DNA from: Trochalopteron elliotii
Taxonomy: Eukaryota; Chordata; Aves; Passeriformes; Leiothrichidae
Direction: 5' to 3'
Length of the DNA stretch: 64,000 nucleotides
NCBI GenBank assembly: GCA_024734555.1
Contig: JANPWX010000010.1
Span: forward strand, 3,159,101 to 3,223,100
Part shown: piece after piece, positions 1 to 14,979 of the stretch
Position numbering within the stretch: the first letter of the stretch is position 1
Layout: every line of letters starts with the position of its first letter
Position numbers and translations under genes: made by a program
The notes under the pieces: model-generated
Databases searched by the model: none
Told to the model about the DNA's origin: nothing
Seen by the model: only the letters and a program-made list of their open reading frames with translations

Positions 1-3000
1 CTTCCACCCAGCTCTGTAATTCCTGGGACCAGTCCATAACGCATAACATTCCTCTTCATGCTCCTGCCATGTAGGCCTTTATTAGTTTTGGTCTGCGAGT
101 CAGATCATTGTCTGGATTGTTGGGTGACTAAGCCCTGGACAGTAACAAGATTCTGTGCATTCAAAATTTGGCTTCAAATGTTGCAGCTTAAACACAACAG
201 CTTTTGTCACCTTTGACAGATTTTTATTGCTGTTTCCTTCAATGCTGGTCAATATTAACATAATAAATTTATTTTGATGCTAGAATCCAGTCATTGCTTT
301 GGAAAAAAGTCCTGGGTCTATTGAGAATGCCTCTTAATATGAAAGAAATATCTGAATTTCCTTAATTTGTGCAGGGATTTCCCTTTCAGTAGCCTGGCTG
401 GTCTTGGTGGAATAACAGCTAAAAGAAACACTGTGCCCTGTGATTTGCTCCTTTCTCTTCGTGCTTCAGAGATCAAAATTGTATAAGCTGCACTCTGCTA
501 AAATGGAGGAAGATCTGATAATCACTGTAAAGGCACAATAGAAGATGCAGCTGGATTTTTGTAGGGGAAGCAGCTGTGGGATCTGTTTTGAATGGGTAGG
601 ATTTGGGGAAATTCCTAAAGACTGGAAATACGTGTGGCATTTCTGAAGTGCAAGTACCTGGCAGATAGAGCGTGAACTTCAATGTTTATTATAGTAATAA
701 CACATGGCCTCCAAGAGCAGAGCACTGTACAGAAAGCAGACATTCAGGGGCTCGTAAGCCTGCTGGCATGTATTTTGGATTCTAGTTCAAATTCAACCTG
801 GTCTGTTAGCAGTGAAAATCTGCCATCCCCTCACTACGTAGAGTCAGTAAGGAGACATATGTCCATTTTATAAAAGCCAGAGTTACCCTGTACGATCTCC
901 TTGTCAGCAGAGAGATGGGTGCTGAAGGAACTGCTTTCTTCAGGCCCCTTCAGACAAGAGAGGCTCTTCCTCTTTCACATTATTTCTGAAGGCATATAAA
1001 GTCTCTCATATTATTTGACTGAGACACACCCCTCTGACCCTTGCAGATGAACTCAGCTGGAAAGCAGCCTTGTTTGCCCTATTTGACCAGGGATCTCCAG
1101 AAACACTTCCCACAAGGACGCCTGAAGATAAAATATGGTCTTCTTTGAGGTGGGACATGCAAGTTTTAGGAGTCTTGTACCAACATTTGGAGAAATGGGA
1201 CAGCAGTGTCCTTGTAATCTCAGGGGTGAAAAGAAGAGGCTTGTGAAGCAGACCGACTGGGAGATGAGTTGTTGGCTTTCACACCTCCACAGGCTCGCTC
1301 TTCCAGGCAAAAGATGCAAAAGATGCAAATTGATCAAGTCACAGCCTGGATTGCTTTTCCAGTAGTGAGTTTTCAGCTGTTTGCTCATTAAGCAAACAGA
1401 GCCCAAAGTGTGTCTGTATTTTTATACCAGTTAATTGCCTGAGGCTCCTACCTACCCACCTGCCTCTTCCTTCATAGTCAAGTCACTCATTTTCCTGTAG
1501 ACCACATCCAGGCTGTTGAACTGATTTAGATAACAAGCACTGTGGCAGAAGGTCCATTCACATGTATAATAGCATATCTGTGCTCATGCTGCATGGGGCC
1601 TAGAGGCTTCCTATAAGACCTGCAGCAATGTCAAGATACACCTAGAATGTGAAACCCATGCATTCTGGTTTAAAGACAAGCTGGGTTTTCTTCTTGAAGA
1701 GCAGTCCACATTTACTGCCCCTTTGTCGAGGCGAAACTCACCATTTGTGAATGGTTTGATGCTGGGACTCAAAGTCACCACCCAGTTGTGGGAGCCTATA
1801 CGACATTGCCACATATTGGTGAGGTCTGGGAACTATCCCAATGCATACTTTCCATGCAAGGCAAGCAGAAGCTGGACACTTCTGCATAGTAAGCTCGATT
1901 GCTGTGAATGACCTCACATTTAGCTGCCATGGTTTACCCTGCATTTGATAACACTATTATATAACTTTGTTGTGATAGGGACTTAACCAGGGGTATTTGT
2001 GGAGACTTTTTGGGTGTAGAGTTTTGCCTTGTGTCTTACCAAAGGAAGATTTCTTGGAGTCACAATTTTCATCACATAAAAGGGAAGTGGGAAGTTGGAT
2101 GAATATACATCTCACAAGCTATTTCCAGTGTCTTTACTGGTAAAAGTCTTTCTTGCCTTCTAAGGATGTGGTTCCCCTAAATCCACAATAATTTCTTCTG
2201 TAGTGCTAAAGCAAAAAGGGTTGTTCTTCCATTTGCCTTGAAGTGCAGTCGCACAGCCTGGTTTTTATCATCACACACAGCTCAGGGATGCCAGCAGACT
2301 GCGTGGTCCACAGCATGTAGCATTTGGCCTCCTCCAAGTCCTGTGTGATGCCTCATGGCCCAAGTTCATAGTAATTATTGAAGGAGGAGTGGAGGGAGGT
2401 TCGGTTCAAAGGGTCTGAAATATTAAGCAGTCTGTGCTGCAGCCTGCCAGAGCTATGTTTTTATAATATGAAGTTGAGGGTAGGTGTTATGAGCTCTGAG
2501 ATGTGGCATAAAGACTTGTGGGGGTATTTGAAGGTGCAAAGCTTGCCGGGACAGTATCGAAGGACTGCGCAGGCCAAGAGGGAGCCAAAATTGGTATGGT
2601 CTCATCAGCAACACCTACTCTACTAAATAAAGCTGATCAGGGGTGATTCACTGGCCCTGAGGCCTAGTGTCACAGCATAACTTGTGTCCAAAAACCTCGG
2701 CTCTTCTCAGGGTTTGGGAATGAGCTAACAGCAAAGCCACTTGGACAGCTAGTGCTCCAAGACCTGAGCCTACACCCTGGAACCTCTCTTACTTAGCAGT
2801 AAAGATACTCTCTAAATACCAGGCATGAATTCAGGGATATTTAAGTCAATTACTCTATGACTTAGAAGCAGCAAGGACCTTCTTATGGGGACTGCTAAGG
2901 ACTTCAGATTGTGTTATAAAATTTGATCTGAAACTTAATGATTGCCCAGCTCTCCTTCATCAAACACAAGAGCAGCACTGTTCATTTTCAAGTACAAGGA

Positions 3001-4162
3001 TAGTCCAGAAGACAAGATCATCACTTCTTCTGATAGCCCTTTCCATAGGCCATTCACACAGACCATACCGTTACTAAACAAGGCTATGATTAAAAAACGT
3101 AATTTCACATAGGAGCATCAGACTCAGAACTTCTCAGACAATGAGAAAACATTCATTGATCTCCTGCCACTAAAACAAAGTAGACCCACATTCTTGGAGG
3201 TGTCTGTTTCTCATTCCTGTTATATCTGAATGATCCTCAAGCAGATAGGAAAGCAAAAATACTGTCTTGAAGGTAGAGGATAAAAGGGAAAGACACATGA
3301 AATATCATAAGAAAATGTCATATCAATAATCTGCGCCTTTCAAGTAAATGCTGTCCACACCACTGACAAAGGTCATCTTGTTGAAGAAACTCAAATTTTC
3401 AAATACTATGTAACTCAACAGTTTTAAACAATATCCTAACATACCAGTTATTTCTCAGCATCTTCCTTCCTATGCTATGTGAAAGTTGGCTAATACATCC
3501 CAAATGTTCCAGATGTTTCATGATCAAACACACATTAGCCTGGCTAGCTATCACTCAGAAAAAGGCTTGTTAGGCAGCTCTTCGCCATTAATTTTTTTTC
3601 TCAGATATTAAACAGCCTCATCCACCTAGATCATGAAATGTCTTCCCAGTCCTGCAGACTGTTAAAATGTATGCCTGCAGACATTTACTGCCACATCTGG
3701 AAAAGTCTGTGTTATCATAATGACTTCAATATAGATTTCATCAGAAGACACATGGAAATTAAGCTGGATTCACCCAATTCCATGCAAACCATTCCACACT
3801 AAGCACATAAGAGCTGATTCCCTCTGTTTCAGGGTCTGGACAAGCGGTGGTGGTGCCCCACTTTGTTTGCATGTGAGTCTCCAGAAGGTGGATCAAGCTG
3901 CCAGGCTAGAGTTATGCAATTTTCCCTATTCCAGAAATTCTGTCCCTGAGTCTGGCTCTGCACATTTTGAATTTCTGAATGCCTTTGGGACCCCACAGGA
4001 CAATTCCTTCTCTGGTATTTTCTAGCATGATGCAGTCATATTTTCTTGTGTAGAAAGGAAGAAACACCAGGCCTGACTGTGACTTATTTAACAAATTATT
4101 TGGGTCAAGACACAGTTCTGGTATTTGTTGTAGTGCTAATAAGGACTTAGTGCTCTCTAGTT
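1..4162. other. Intergenic DNA, nothing recognised
   Basis: A+T-rich unique-looking sequence. All frames are under 120 codons with no recognisable domain. UVRAG is the gene that lies beyond WNT11 in other vertebrates, but I could not identify any of its exons. Confidence 0.6.
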
Positions 4163-4395
4163 ATCACAAAATCACAGAATGGTTTGAGTTAGAAGGGACC
4201 TTAAAGATCACCTTCCAACAGCCTTGCCATGGGCAGGAACACCTTCTAGTAGACCAGGTTGCTCCAAGCCCTGGAGCCCAACTTGTCCTTGAACACCACC
4301 AGGCATGGAGCTTCACTGGGCAATTTGTGCCAGGGCCTCACCACCCTCACAGCAAATAATTTCTTCTCAATGTCTAATCTAAACTTGCTCTCTTA
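4163..4395 (-). mobile_element. CR1 retroposon fragment
   Basis: Starts with the CR1 3'-end signature (ATCACAGAATGGTTTGAG), followed by the CCATGGGCAGG-ACACCTTC and CCAGGTTGCTCC landmarks. It is 5'-truncated, with only the 3' region left. Confidence 0.85.
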
Positions 4396-4849
4396 TTCAT
4401 GAGATGCACACTAATTCCTCTTCTTGTTTTCTAGTTGCCTTTGCTCTATAGTGTGGTAAAAATGCTGCAATGAATTGCCCATGATCCAGTAGATTGATAT
4501 GGCTTAATGGTGGCTCCAGAACCTCACCAACACATACCTCTGTGGGCTGCTCTGGCAGTAGCCATGGTTGGAAGAGAGCAGATCCAGAACAACCCCTGAC
4601 CTGTGGTTGCACTGCTTCAGCTGACTGAGCACAGGTCAGCTGGAAGATGTTCATGCATTTTCCAATGCTATATTTCAAATAGTCAAGGTTGCAGGGTCAT
4701 ATTCTCCTTATAAATGTCTCAATCTGTTCCTGAGGCTCAAAACATGTCACTTTGGGGACTTTGCCTGTGAAAAGGCTGTTTCCACACATAAGGTAAGATA
4801 TATAGATCAGTGAAGACAGTATGAAATTTTGCAGTACCTACAATCATAG

Positions 4850-4930
4850 AATATCCTGGGTTGGAAGGGATCCATAAGGATAATTGAAGTCCAACTCCTG
4901 ACCCTGCACAAGACCAAGAAACATACCATG
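4850..4930 (-). mobile_element. Short CR1 3' fragment
   Basis: ATCATAGAATATCCTGGGTT, then a diverged AAGTCCAACTCC block. About 80 bp remain. Confidence 0.7.
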
Positions 4931-7900
4931 TGTTACACTTCTAAAAACATAGAAATACTTCTTTCTTAAAAAAAGTCTCCAATATCACAAATCTAGTACT
5001 GGAAATCTTTCTGAGTAAAGGTCTTTTGGTGAAGATAGACAGATTTTCACTCCCAAGTTTGATTTTAAGCCAGGAAGGACAGAAGTCCTTCTCATGAAAC
5101 TTTAAAAACTGGGAAAGAAGTACAAAGTTTACAAATTCCTTTCAATGCTCCTCCTTATTTTACCATCATTACTGGAGGCCCACTGGACCTGAAATCTTTC
5201 TGGCTTGAAAACCATCAGATGATATTTCTGCATTGAAAACCAATCAGATGACAGCCTTGAGAAGCAAAGTGACTTTATTCCCTTCTTTTCCTGGATTGTT
5301 CCACTTAGTTTTCTCCATGGTTTCCAATCCTCTGCCTTCCAGACCACCGTTAAACTTACTACCTATCTTTTTGTGCTTACAAAAGACCCAGACTTCCCAC
5401 TCGTTTCTATAACTAGGTCACAGTCAACTACATATGCTTAGCAAAACCTCACACAAGCTGTGCAAGGAGCTCTGCCTTGAGCCAACTGACACTCCTGATT
5501 CCCTTTCCAGATCCTTTCCCAGAGCTGCAATGCAGTGATGAAGTGGTGTCAGTGCTCTCCCCCTGCCCCCACTGTCTTGTACCCTCTTTGCAGGCCAGGC
5601 AGTCTGCAGGCTGTGAACTAGGCTAAGAAGAGGTCTGTAAGTTTTAATATTCCTTCTCCTGGCAGGGAGCTTGGCCAGATCTTAGAGAAGAGGGCCCATC
5701 TCTCCAACAGACTCCAGAAAAAGTTAAAACATCTTCTTGCCAGTGAGGAAGAAAACCACAGTACAAAGATCCCATCTATTTTCAGTTTTGCTGTGAAGCC
5801 AGAAAAGCCAGTTGGTTTTTGATTTTGCCAAGATGCTTGAGGAGCTCAACTCCCCACTCTCCTATCCATGCAGCAGGAATGGAGGGTGCTAGAAAGTGGC
5901 AAGGTTTGGTGGTGCCATGAAGGTCTTGTGGACTAATTCACCAGCCTCCTGCTTAGTTTCTCAAGACAGATAGGCCTCTTCTTCCCCTGCAGACTTCTTC
6001 TTGTGAAACCTGAACTTCTCCATGGACTCAGGGGTGGGGCTAAGGCCTCCACCTGAGGCACAGACCTCTGTGGCCCAGGTAATCCTCATGCAATGAAACT
6101 CTCAGAAGTTTCATCTTGAAACCACAGCTCCCAAAGTTACCTGAGCTGCTGAGACAAGGAAACTACTTCTGAAGCATTTTGTGATCAATCCCTGGTCCTT
6201 ATTGTGTTCTCCTCTCTCTGAACAGCATATAAAGGGATTTCATAATGGAGGAACAAGTGCAATAGAGGTGCAGATGTTCCCTGAGGAGGGATAAAAGGAG
6301 AGACCTGCGACCTTTGTGTTGCTTGACTTCAGGTGACAGCTGTAACAGGATGTCCCTATTCTGCTTCTGTTATGCATCCTTGAGGATTTTAAGGGTGATA
6401 GCTATGTGAAAATGAGAGGATGTCTGGGAAGGACATCCAGGAGGGATGAAGAGGGATCTGTTTCAGTACAAGAACCTTCTCTTATAGAAGGAGGACTGAG
6501 GGACAACATATAAAGCTGTTGGGAGACAGGTTTAGGACACAAATAGTAGTTAGGTCTTTAGCCAACATATGTCTGGATATAAGAAGGTGACAGGACCCCA
6601 AGGGGAGAATGTACAGTTTCAGGAAAGGGAAATCAAAAGATTAGAAAATGCTTTAAGCTTCCAAGGCTATGTCTGTATTAAAGAGTCAGCTAGAGCCAGA
6701 GCGATGTCCCCAGCTCTGTTCCATGACCACACAGACTGCTTAAATCCTAGCTTACTCCCCATCATGGCTGAGCACTAGTGAATCCCAGACAACATCCAGG
6801 CAGGGCCATACTAGCAAAGGGCAAGGATCATTGACAAAACTCAACAGGGGTTAAGTAATCTGTTTAGGTGATAAAACCCATCTGGTTGCAAGTTCTACTT
6901 GCCATGGGCAGCCAGTGAACAGGATCCAGCCTGGTTTATTTACTAGTCAAAGGCAGCCAAAGATGCAGGTATCTTGGGGCTGTGCACAAGCACTGGAGTT
7001 TAAAAAAGAAGTGTGATTTCCAACATGTGTCACTCTCTTTGGCAGTGCCTGTTGGCTGGACTGAGACATTCCTCTGTGAAACACTTTAGGCTGCTGTGAT
7101 GCTGAGATGCCAGTGGTCCTCATTTAGGCATGCCAAATTGGCCTTGCTCCATCTGCTCGCAAGACTGTGCCTCCAGTAGACTTTTCCCTCTTTCTCTGAT
7201 CCTGAGAGTTTTAAAAACAAGTACAACAGAAGCTGGAACGGGTACCCAAAGGGACATGGCACCCGTGACAGGAACACAGTGTCCCATTAGTACCTCACAC
7301 CTTCAATGACCAACAGACCTGTTTTGGTAGAAACAGTTTGTCTGATGGCGTTTGTGGAAGTGAGAATAATGTGGTCCATCTGGTAGCTCCAGATCTGGGA
7401 TTTAAGCCCAGCAGCTTGGTTGAAGTCCAAACAGAAAGTTCAGCCATAGCTGGGACACCATATTTAAAGGATATTGTGGTTTTCCACTCTGAAGCACGCT
7501 CTTTTGAAGTCCTGGTTGTAACCAAGCACAAAGGACAGCAGGAAAATTAATTGGTGTTTCAGAGAAACGTCTTTCTTTGTCTTTCTATGCCCATATATTT
7601 AGCAGGTTTCAAAGGTGACTTAGCCAGAATTTTCTGAGTTTATCAGGTCCAAGAGTTTGGGATTATTATCACTAAATTAATTCAAATAATGAAGTTAATT
7701 CACCTCGCTCTGCAAGGAATACAGTTACTTTGGTTTTTTCTTCTAAGGATCCCAAATAGAATTGATCATTTAGTAGACTAATGAGGAACTTCTCTGGCAA
7801 TGTGCTACCTTAATCAGAGAAGATCTGGGCTATTTTACACAAGGATGAAACATGTCCCTGATGCCAATTTCTAAAAGGAATCCAGGATGAACTAGTGCAA

Positions 7901-8700
7901 TGACAGAGCTAGCATATCTAGGCAGATAGGATATTGTCAGCTTTGGATATTCTTGAAACCTCAACTCACTGCCAAAGTTTGCTGGAACTGGACATGGAGA
8001 AAAGGCAGCATCCGAAAGGATGGAGATTGGACAAACATTCCACATTTATGAAGATGGAAGAGGAATGTTAAAAAAATACTCATATCCTTAGCAAATTAGG
8101 ATTCAAAATGAAGTTCTGCTAACTTACTAGAACTTGCCACCTCTCCTACAGCTCCCAGCTCTGAGAGCAAACTCTGGCCAAGTTTGCTGGAAGATTTAGG
8201 ATATTGCCACACCAAGAATTCATTCCTTTCCTAACTCTCTGAAGGCTTAAGCTTACCCTGTGAGAGGAGAAGAAAATTCTCATAGGTTCTCAGATGCTCC
8301 TAACCACAGGTACATATATTGATTCTCACTCCTTGAGTTCATTTGTCCCATGGACCAATGCATCAGTTTTGTGAGAAAATTAAATACCCCAAATGTCACA
8401 TCCTATTTTCCTTCACACTGTATTGTCCTTTCCATCCTTTCATATGCTGGTTGGACACCTATTTCCACCTTCTTGCAACCTGAGTATCCAGCCTCTGGGC
8501 TATATCCATCACAGTTCTAGATGCCTCTGGAGGCCCCTTAGATCCCTGTAAACCACTGTGGGTTCCAGTGGGCCTTCCAGCTGTCAATGCTTTGTCAATG
8601 CTTTTGATATTCAGCACCTCAGCTTGGCCATGGTATAGGAGGGAACTCAGGCCATTATCACCCAGCTCCCATCTGTTCTGCAAAGAGAGGTCCATCTTTT

Positions 8701-8732
8701 CACTTTTTAAATCATGCACTTTTTAAATCATG
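8701..8732. repeat. Perfect 16-bp tandem duplication
   Basis: CACTTTTTAAATCATG occurs twice head to tail, directly before the A/C tract. Confidence 0.9.
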
Positions 8733-8757
8733 ATGTGGGAATATAAAGGATAGGGGG

Positions 8758-8972
8758 AAACAAAAACAAAAACAAAAACAAACAAACAAAAAACTACAAA
8801 CACACACACACAAAAACAAACAAACAAAAAAACCCAAAAAAACCAACAACAAAAAAACCCCAACAACAATAAAAAAAAACAACAAGAAACCACAAACAAA
8901 AAAAAAACAACCAAAAAACAAGCAACACCCCCCCAACAAACAAACCAACCAAAAAAACCCAACCAAAACCAA
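8758..8972 (+). repeat. A/C-only low-complexity tract
   Basis: About 215 bp made almost wholly of A and C, mostly (AAAAC)n, (AAAC)n and (CA)n. The minus-strand frames of F, V, C, L and G residues are artefacts. Confidence 0.9.
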
Positions 8973-11900
8973 TCATAAAATATAATATAACTGTATTTTT
9001 ACAAAATGTTTTTCTAGCTGATATAATACACAGTCCAATGCACTTTACAGACAGACCCTCAAAAATCTGCTACTGAGTACCAGAATTCTTATGTTCAGCT
9101 GGTATAAATCATTGCTTCTGATTTATACTGAGAGGCAGGTCAGTTGCCTAATTAAATAGCTTCTCTTTGAGCAGAAAGCTAGACTTTCCAGAAGTATAAC
9201 TGTGAATTACCTTATATAGCCATTTGATGGAAAGAGAGGGAATGCAAGGAAAAAAAAAGCCAGGAAAAGCAAGAGAGAGCAGAAAAAAGAAAAGGCAAGA
9301 AAATAAGGAAAGACAGAAAGAAAAAGTGAGAGAAACTCATTTATATATTTTGAGACTTCAGTTCCTTTCATTGTGAAAGAATGGGAAAGTTTGGAAAGTC
9401 CAGACTAAATAACTCACAATGATAACAGGGTGATACCGAGAGCAGTAAAACTAATTTATTGGGCTGAGTTTATCTGATTCCAGGGAAAGTGAGTACTGCT
9501 GAATGCAGCTCTGACTGTGCCTGTCTCTGACAAGACACACAGTTCAGATGCGAAATTACATTAAACAGATGTAGCCCATTAAGAAGCTGAGCTTGAAAAT
9601 GTACTTTATCCTGTCAAGGCAAATCCTAGTTGAAAACTTGGGCCTTAAAAAAAATGCTGAAAACTGCAAGATGTTCTATTTTGGGCTTTATTGCTTTAAT
9701 CTTTTTTGTGTCAGTCATAGTTACAGGGTGATGATAAATATAAACCCGCCTCCACTGTACTTCTAACATAACTCCATTACCTACCCTCAGCTAGAGCAGA
9801 AAAAAACCCTTTAACATAAAACCCAGCAGAACCAGTCCTGGGTTCAGTTATCACCCAGAAGTGAGTGAGTTTGGTGAGAGCTCAGAGACAAACCAGCCAA
9901 AACACAAATCATATGTTCATACTCCAGCCTGGGCTAAAATGTAGAATGGCAGAGGAAGTACAGCAGGTTCATCCCTTCCTTACACCCATCCATCATGGCG
10001 ACAGTGCTGGGCTAGCTCTCGTGTGGGGTCTCCAAGATGAGATGATTCTCACTCTAGGTGCCTCTCTGTATGAGAGCTCCTGAAAATATGTGGGATATGA
10101 TGCAGAAGGAGAAAATGGATGGGATTCAAGGTCTGTGGAGTAATATTTGGTTGTGCTAAAAGAGGGTGTGAGTATTATTTAATAAAAATGGTGGTGAATT
10201 CCCATACCAAATTTCTTTTTATCTAGCCTATTTATATATCTGTATTAGTTATGAAACTGGGAAAGAACACTTGTTCTGGATTAAACCAAGCCGAAATATA
10301 AATCATGGGACTCAATTCTCACTACTGAATTTAGGTGTCTAAAAGGCACTTTGGAGTATATCGACCCCTGGTAGCTGTGGTTTTTGGGGTTTTTTTTTGC
10401 CTCTGGAGTATATAATGATTCTTCATGATTCCATTATTCTCATGTATTTCATCCAGTACACACACCACTGACAGAAGTGTTCAGAAACACCAGCAAGATA
10501 TCAAAAGGGAAGAAGGTCAATCTCATTACACTGGCTAAGGTAATTTTGAGGAGAAAAAGCATGATGTTAAAAGAATGGTCAGTGTCTTTCTATGCAGGAA
10601 GATCTCTGAGTTTATCTAAATCTCCAAAGGTAAGCTTGTGCACTTAGGCTATTACCAGATGATATAGAGTAATGGAAAATATTTTGCAAGGAGAAATCCT
10701 CTGCCAGCAATTCAGTGATCATGTAAAACACAGTCACTCTATGGCATTCATTTTGTTCTTTGAAGTTTCTTTGTTTATACTTTATTATCTGAAATATCCT
10801 CCTTAATGGCTGGAGGGGAAAAAAGTTAGTTTGTACCAGTGCAATTGTCAATATGAGTCAAGTTCAGGGGCCTTGAGTCTGACATTTGATTGCAACTGTG
10901 AAGTGGACAGTGTGCTTGAATGGTTTGATTTTCTTTACAAATTCCATGGAAAATAACTTTTTTAGCTTCCTTGGAATTCTGTGCAAATCCCAAGATGAAA
11001 ATGTTCCCTCTAATGGAGACGAAAGGAAAAAAGTAAGTCTAACCAGCTAAATGCACATGTTTACACTGTTTGATTTTATTCATTATGTTTCATTGTTTTA
11101 TTTGGAAGTGTCTTTAAGCAATTTATGTAACATAATAGATACCAGCTGTAATCATTTTGGGCATGGGAGTTATATAGGCTCATTCTTTGATGCTAATAGT
11201 CCAGATACACTTAATTACTAATTAGCTCGGTTTATAACAAAATCAAATATCAAAACAAAAGGACCCCTATGACAAGCATCAGGCTAAGGATAAGCTCCAC
11301 CTGACTTCCAACATCTGTCAATGGATATCTACATGAAAAGGGTCACACTTATTCTCAATAGACATAATTCATCTTATCCCAATCCTCTCTTTGGAGACAT
11401 TCCAGATTTCTACACTCTGAAAATATCTTTATTGCAGAGAGCTGAGAACAGCTTGCTCCAAAATCTGCCCAATGAATTCCTGCTGGGGCAGTTCATTCAA
11501 CAACTTGTGACTCTATACTAAGATCCTATTTAACTCAGAAGCCCCTCTTGGTAATTTGGAGGTCAGACCCGGACTATGAGTGCCAATGGCACTTATGAAG
11601 CAGAATGAGCCTGATGGCTTTGCACAGCTAATTTTTGAGTGTCATCCAGTTTGTTAGTGCATGGTTGACCTGGAATAGCCTTTAGGACCAGGGCTGTGAA
11701 GGGATGAAACTGTCCTCAAGTCCTTGCATCACCAGATGCAGGGGTGCAATTGAATTGTTTAAAATCGGTATTACTTGAAATACCCATGGGTGTCCCTTGG
11801 ATGTTCCTCTTCCAGCCCTGGTGGGCCGAGAATTCTCATGAGCACAAGGTCACTCTGAAGTGCCTCAAATGGCATCACATGCTTCACTGCAAACTACTGA

Positions 11901-12429
11901 GTGTAATCTTTCATCCAGTGGAGGAAAAATTGTGTGTGGGAGTCTAGGGCAAGCTAGGGAGTTATTGCTGTCTTAAATCAGGCCATTCTTGCAGGAGTCG
12001 TCTCAAAAATTTTATGTCATACCCAAGAGCTGTGTCTCAAGTGTGGATGCACAGGGAGTTGCTTGCAGTCTCCACTTCCCTCAAAAGCAAAGGTACTTCC
12101 AGCTCACCCCCCACAGCTCACATGCTGCTGGCAGCAAGGAAGGAAGCACCTGCAGAGGTGAGCACTGATATGGGGCTTTAATCTCTGAGCCATATGAGGA
12201 GAGCAGCCCTGGGCAGAGCATAACTTTAGAAAAGAAAACAGTTTTCCTGCCCAAGCCTGACCCTGGTCAACATGTGCAGCACTTTGTAAAATTAATTGCA
12301 TCTTGAGTGGAAAAATAGCTGCAGGTGGGGTGTGTTTTCAGTGTCTGCAGGCAACAGAGAAAGTTTGGGATACCCCTGTGCACGATGGACCTCACTGACC
12401 AAATACTGGGGATATTTGAGATTGGCAAA

Positions 12430-12594
12430 GGTTGTGCAGAGAAGCTGTGCCTGCCCCCATCCCTGGAAGTGTTCAAGGCCAGGTTGGATGGGCTTGGAGC
12501 AACCTGGTCTAGTGGAAGGTGTTCCTGCCCATAGCAGGGATTTGGAATGAGATGAGCTTTAAGGTGCCTTTCAACCCAAACCATTCCATGATCT
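12430..12594 (+). mobile_element. CR1 3' fragment
   Basis: Plus orientation: CCATCCCTGGAAGTGTTCAA, then GGAGCAACCTGGTCTAGTGG, ending in ACCATTCCATGATCT. The last part is the usual CR1 tail. Confidence 0.85.
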
Positions 12595-14979
12595 GAAATA
12601 TGCCTACCAGTTGGTTTCCTTTGATGATGACACAGTTGCTGTCATTAATGACTTTCATAATGACACAGATTACAGAATCTTACCTTAAATTTCAAACTGT
12701 TTTAGGATAATTTTAAACTTGAAATTTAGTCTGAAAAACAATGGAGAAAGAAGGATGCCTCTTAGAAGAATGGATCTTAAATCCCTCTTTCCTCTGAAAT
12801 ACAGCATGAATTTTGAGAACGCAGCCAGTCCTCTAGGATGTTGAAATTATGCTGTCACACACCCTAAAGCTTCAGACAAATGCAGGATTGTGATCACCCA
12901 ACTTTACCTGGATTAATTTTTGTACTTCCACCTTCACTCCATTTCATCATTCATCACCACTGAGCAACACTCCAGAGCTCTTCCCAGACTGAGCAAACTG
13001 AAAATCTGAAAGAAACATGGGTCTCTATTTTTGAAAGTCCATTTGTCAGCAGTTACCACTTATAGAGATCTACAGATAACTGGCATTTATAAGATTCAAT
13101 TATCCAAGGTTTTCAGTGCTTTCAGTGCCCTAATTCAGGAAAACACTTTTACACACCTTTAGCTTTAAGTGTGTGAGCTATCCCTTTTTTAGCTGTTGCT
13201 GTGTCATGCAAGTGGGTAGACTTCACAGAGTAAGTCAACCAATGAAAATTGGTCTGAAGCTTGTCATTACATTGACAGCAGCACAAGAGTTCTGGCATTG
13301 TGTTATGGATCTGGGGGCTTTCTCCTAAGCTCTGTAGTCCTGGCAGCATGTTCCTTCATATCCCAGCTCGTGCAGTTGGGCAGTTACATGATACCCTCTT
13401 CTGCCTTAAAAGAAATTTCAAGCCAATGTGGTGCTGGTAAATACCTTGAAAAATTCCACTTAAAACAACAAAAAAAGAAAACCTTCCATACAGCCCAGAA
13501 ATTATCTTTAAAATTTAAAACTCATTTAATTTACAATACAGACAAAATACTATCCACTTATTCTTAACAAAACAGGAAGTAAAACCAATCCACAGTATAT
13601 TCTATTGTTACTATTTTTATTATTATTGTTGCTCTCACAATTAGAAAACATAGCCAATGCTGCTTCCATGAACAGGGGGTAATTTGTGCTTTAGATGAAT
13701 AAACCATAGGTCTGCTGAGATATTTAATCAAACTCTGTCTGACTGATGAAACTGGTCCTGAGAGGAAAACAAAACAAAACATGTTGTACATGTTAAAGTC
13801 ATTAATCCCAAGTGGATTTTAAGTTTCCTGTTCTTTTTCTCCCTCTCCCAAATCTTGTTTTCTGCTCCATCTCCCTTGCAGAGGAGAAAGTCATGCCTGT
13901 GATAGCTCCTATCTGCTCTTGGGAACAAAACAATGGTGTTTCACAACCCCCTGTCTGATGCAGGGAAGGGCAAATCCTTTGTCATGGGGTGGAGGTCTAA
14001 CAACAATTGATCCCAGACCTGGATTTTCATCTTGTTCCCCATATTCTCAAGTATCTCCAGACCCTCCTCCCAGCACATTCCTCAAAGTAGGTAGCCCAGA
14101 GCTGGGCAGCACAAGTCTATCTCACTTGGAGGATGATAATCGTTGTTTACAGGGATCTGTTTTCTAGCAGGAAGAGAGATGGTCCCTCACGGACTCTTAT
14201 TATTTTCCTGACAGAGACACTGCTAATTGTATTCAGATTTTTTTCTTCTTCTCTCACTCCCCTTCCCCTCACCAAGGTCTTTTCTAGCTGACTGTGAAAT
14301 ATTGTGGGCTGCCTGCTTTAGTATAATTAGGATACTTTCAATTTTTGTAGCATAAAATACACAATCAGATGGGACTTTTTTATAATGAATGGCATTTGCC
14401 TACCTTATGGAGAAACCTAAATGATATAAAACTGGAAGGGGTAAGGCTGGGGGAATTAATCAAAAAATACAAAGCCAGCCAGATGTATACAGGGTCTAAA
14501 ACATCAGATTTGAAAATAGCATTAAGTCCAAATTGCTTTATTAAATCACAGATTTTTTTTTCAAATTAATAAATACTACAAGGCCACCAGCATAATACTC
14601 TTCAGGATAGCTTGGCTGTTTCCATCAGGGGTAATAGTGTAAAACTGTGAAATAATAGTGTTTGTAGGAATAAATCAGATGTATTTTGCCAGCTAGTGTA
14701 AATCAACAGTACTGTGTAGTACAACATGGAGCTGGGCCAAATTATATCAGCTGTTGGGATGTGGTAAGACATGTTATAAGAAGGGAACTACAGCATCACC
14801 TGACAAAGATATTCACAGTAATTAAAGCCATTTTCTGCAGTGGCTGAAGGATCTCAGTGTTTCAGAGCAAAGCCTTGAAAACCGCTTGCTGAAGACCTGA
14901 GAAAGGGAAGGAGGGATGTATTTTCCTTGCAAAGTTGGTTTGTGACAAATGTTCACACAGCACATGCACAAAAAATTAT

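Larger units (their letters stand above)
4931..12429. other. Intergenic DNA
   Basis: Apart from the repeats listed at 8.7-9.0 kb and a purine-rich patch at about 9240-9335, no exon, RNA gene or element is recognised. Confidence 0.6.
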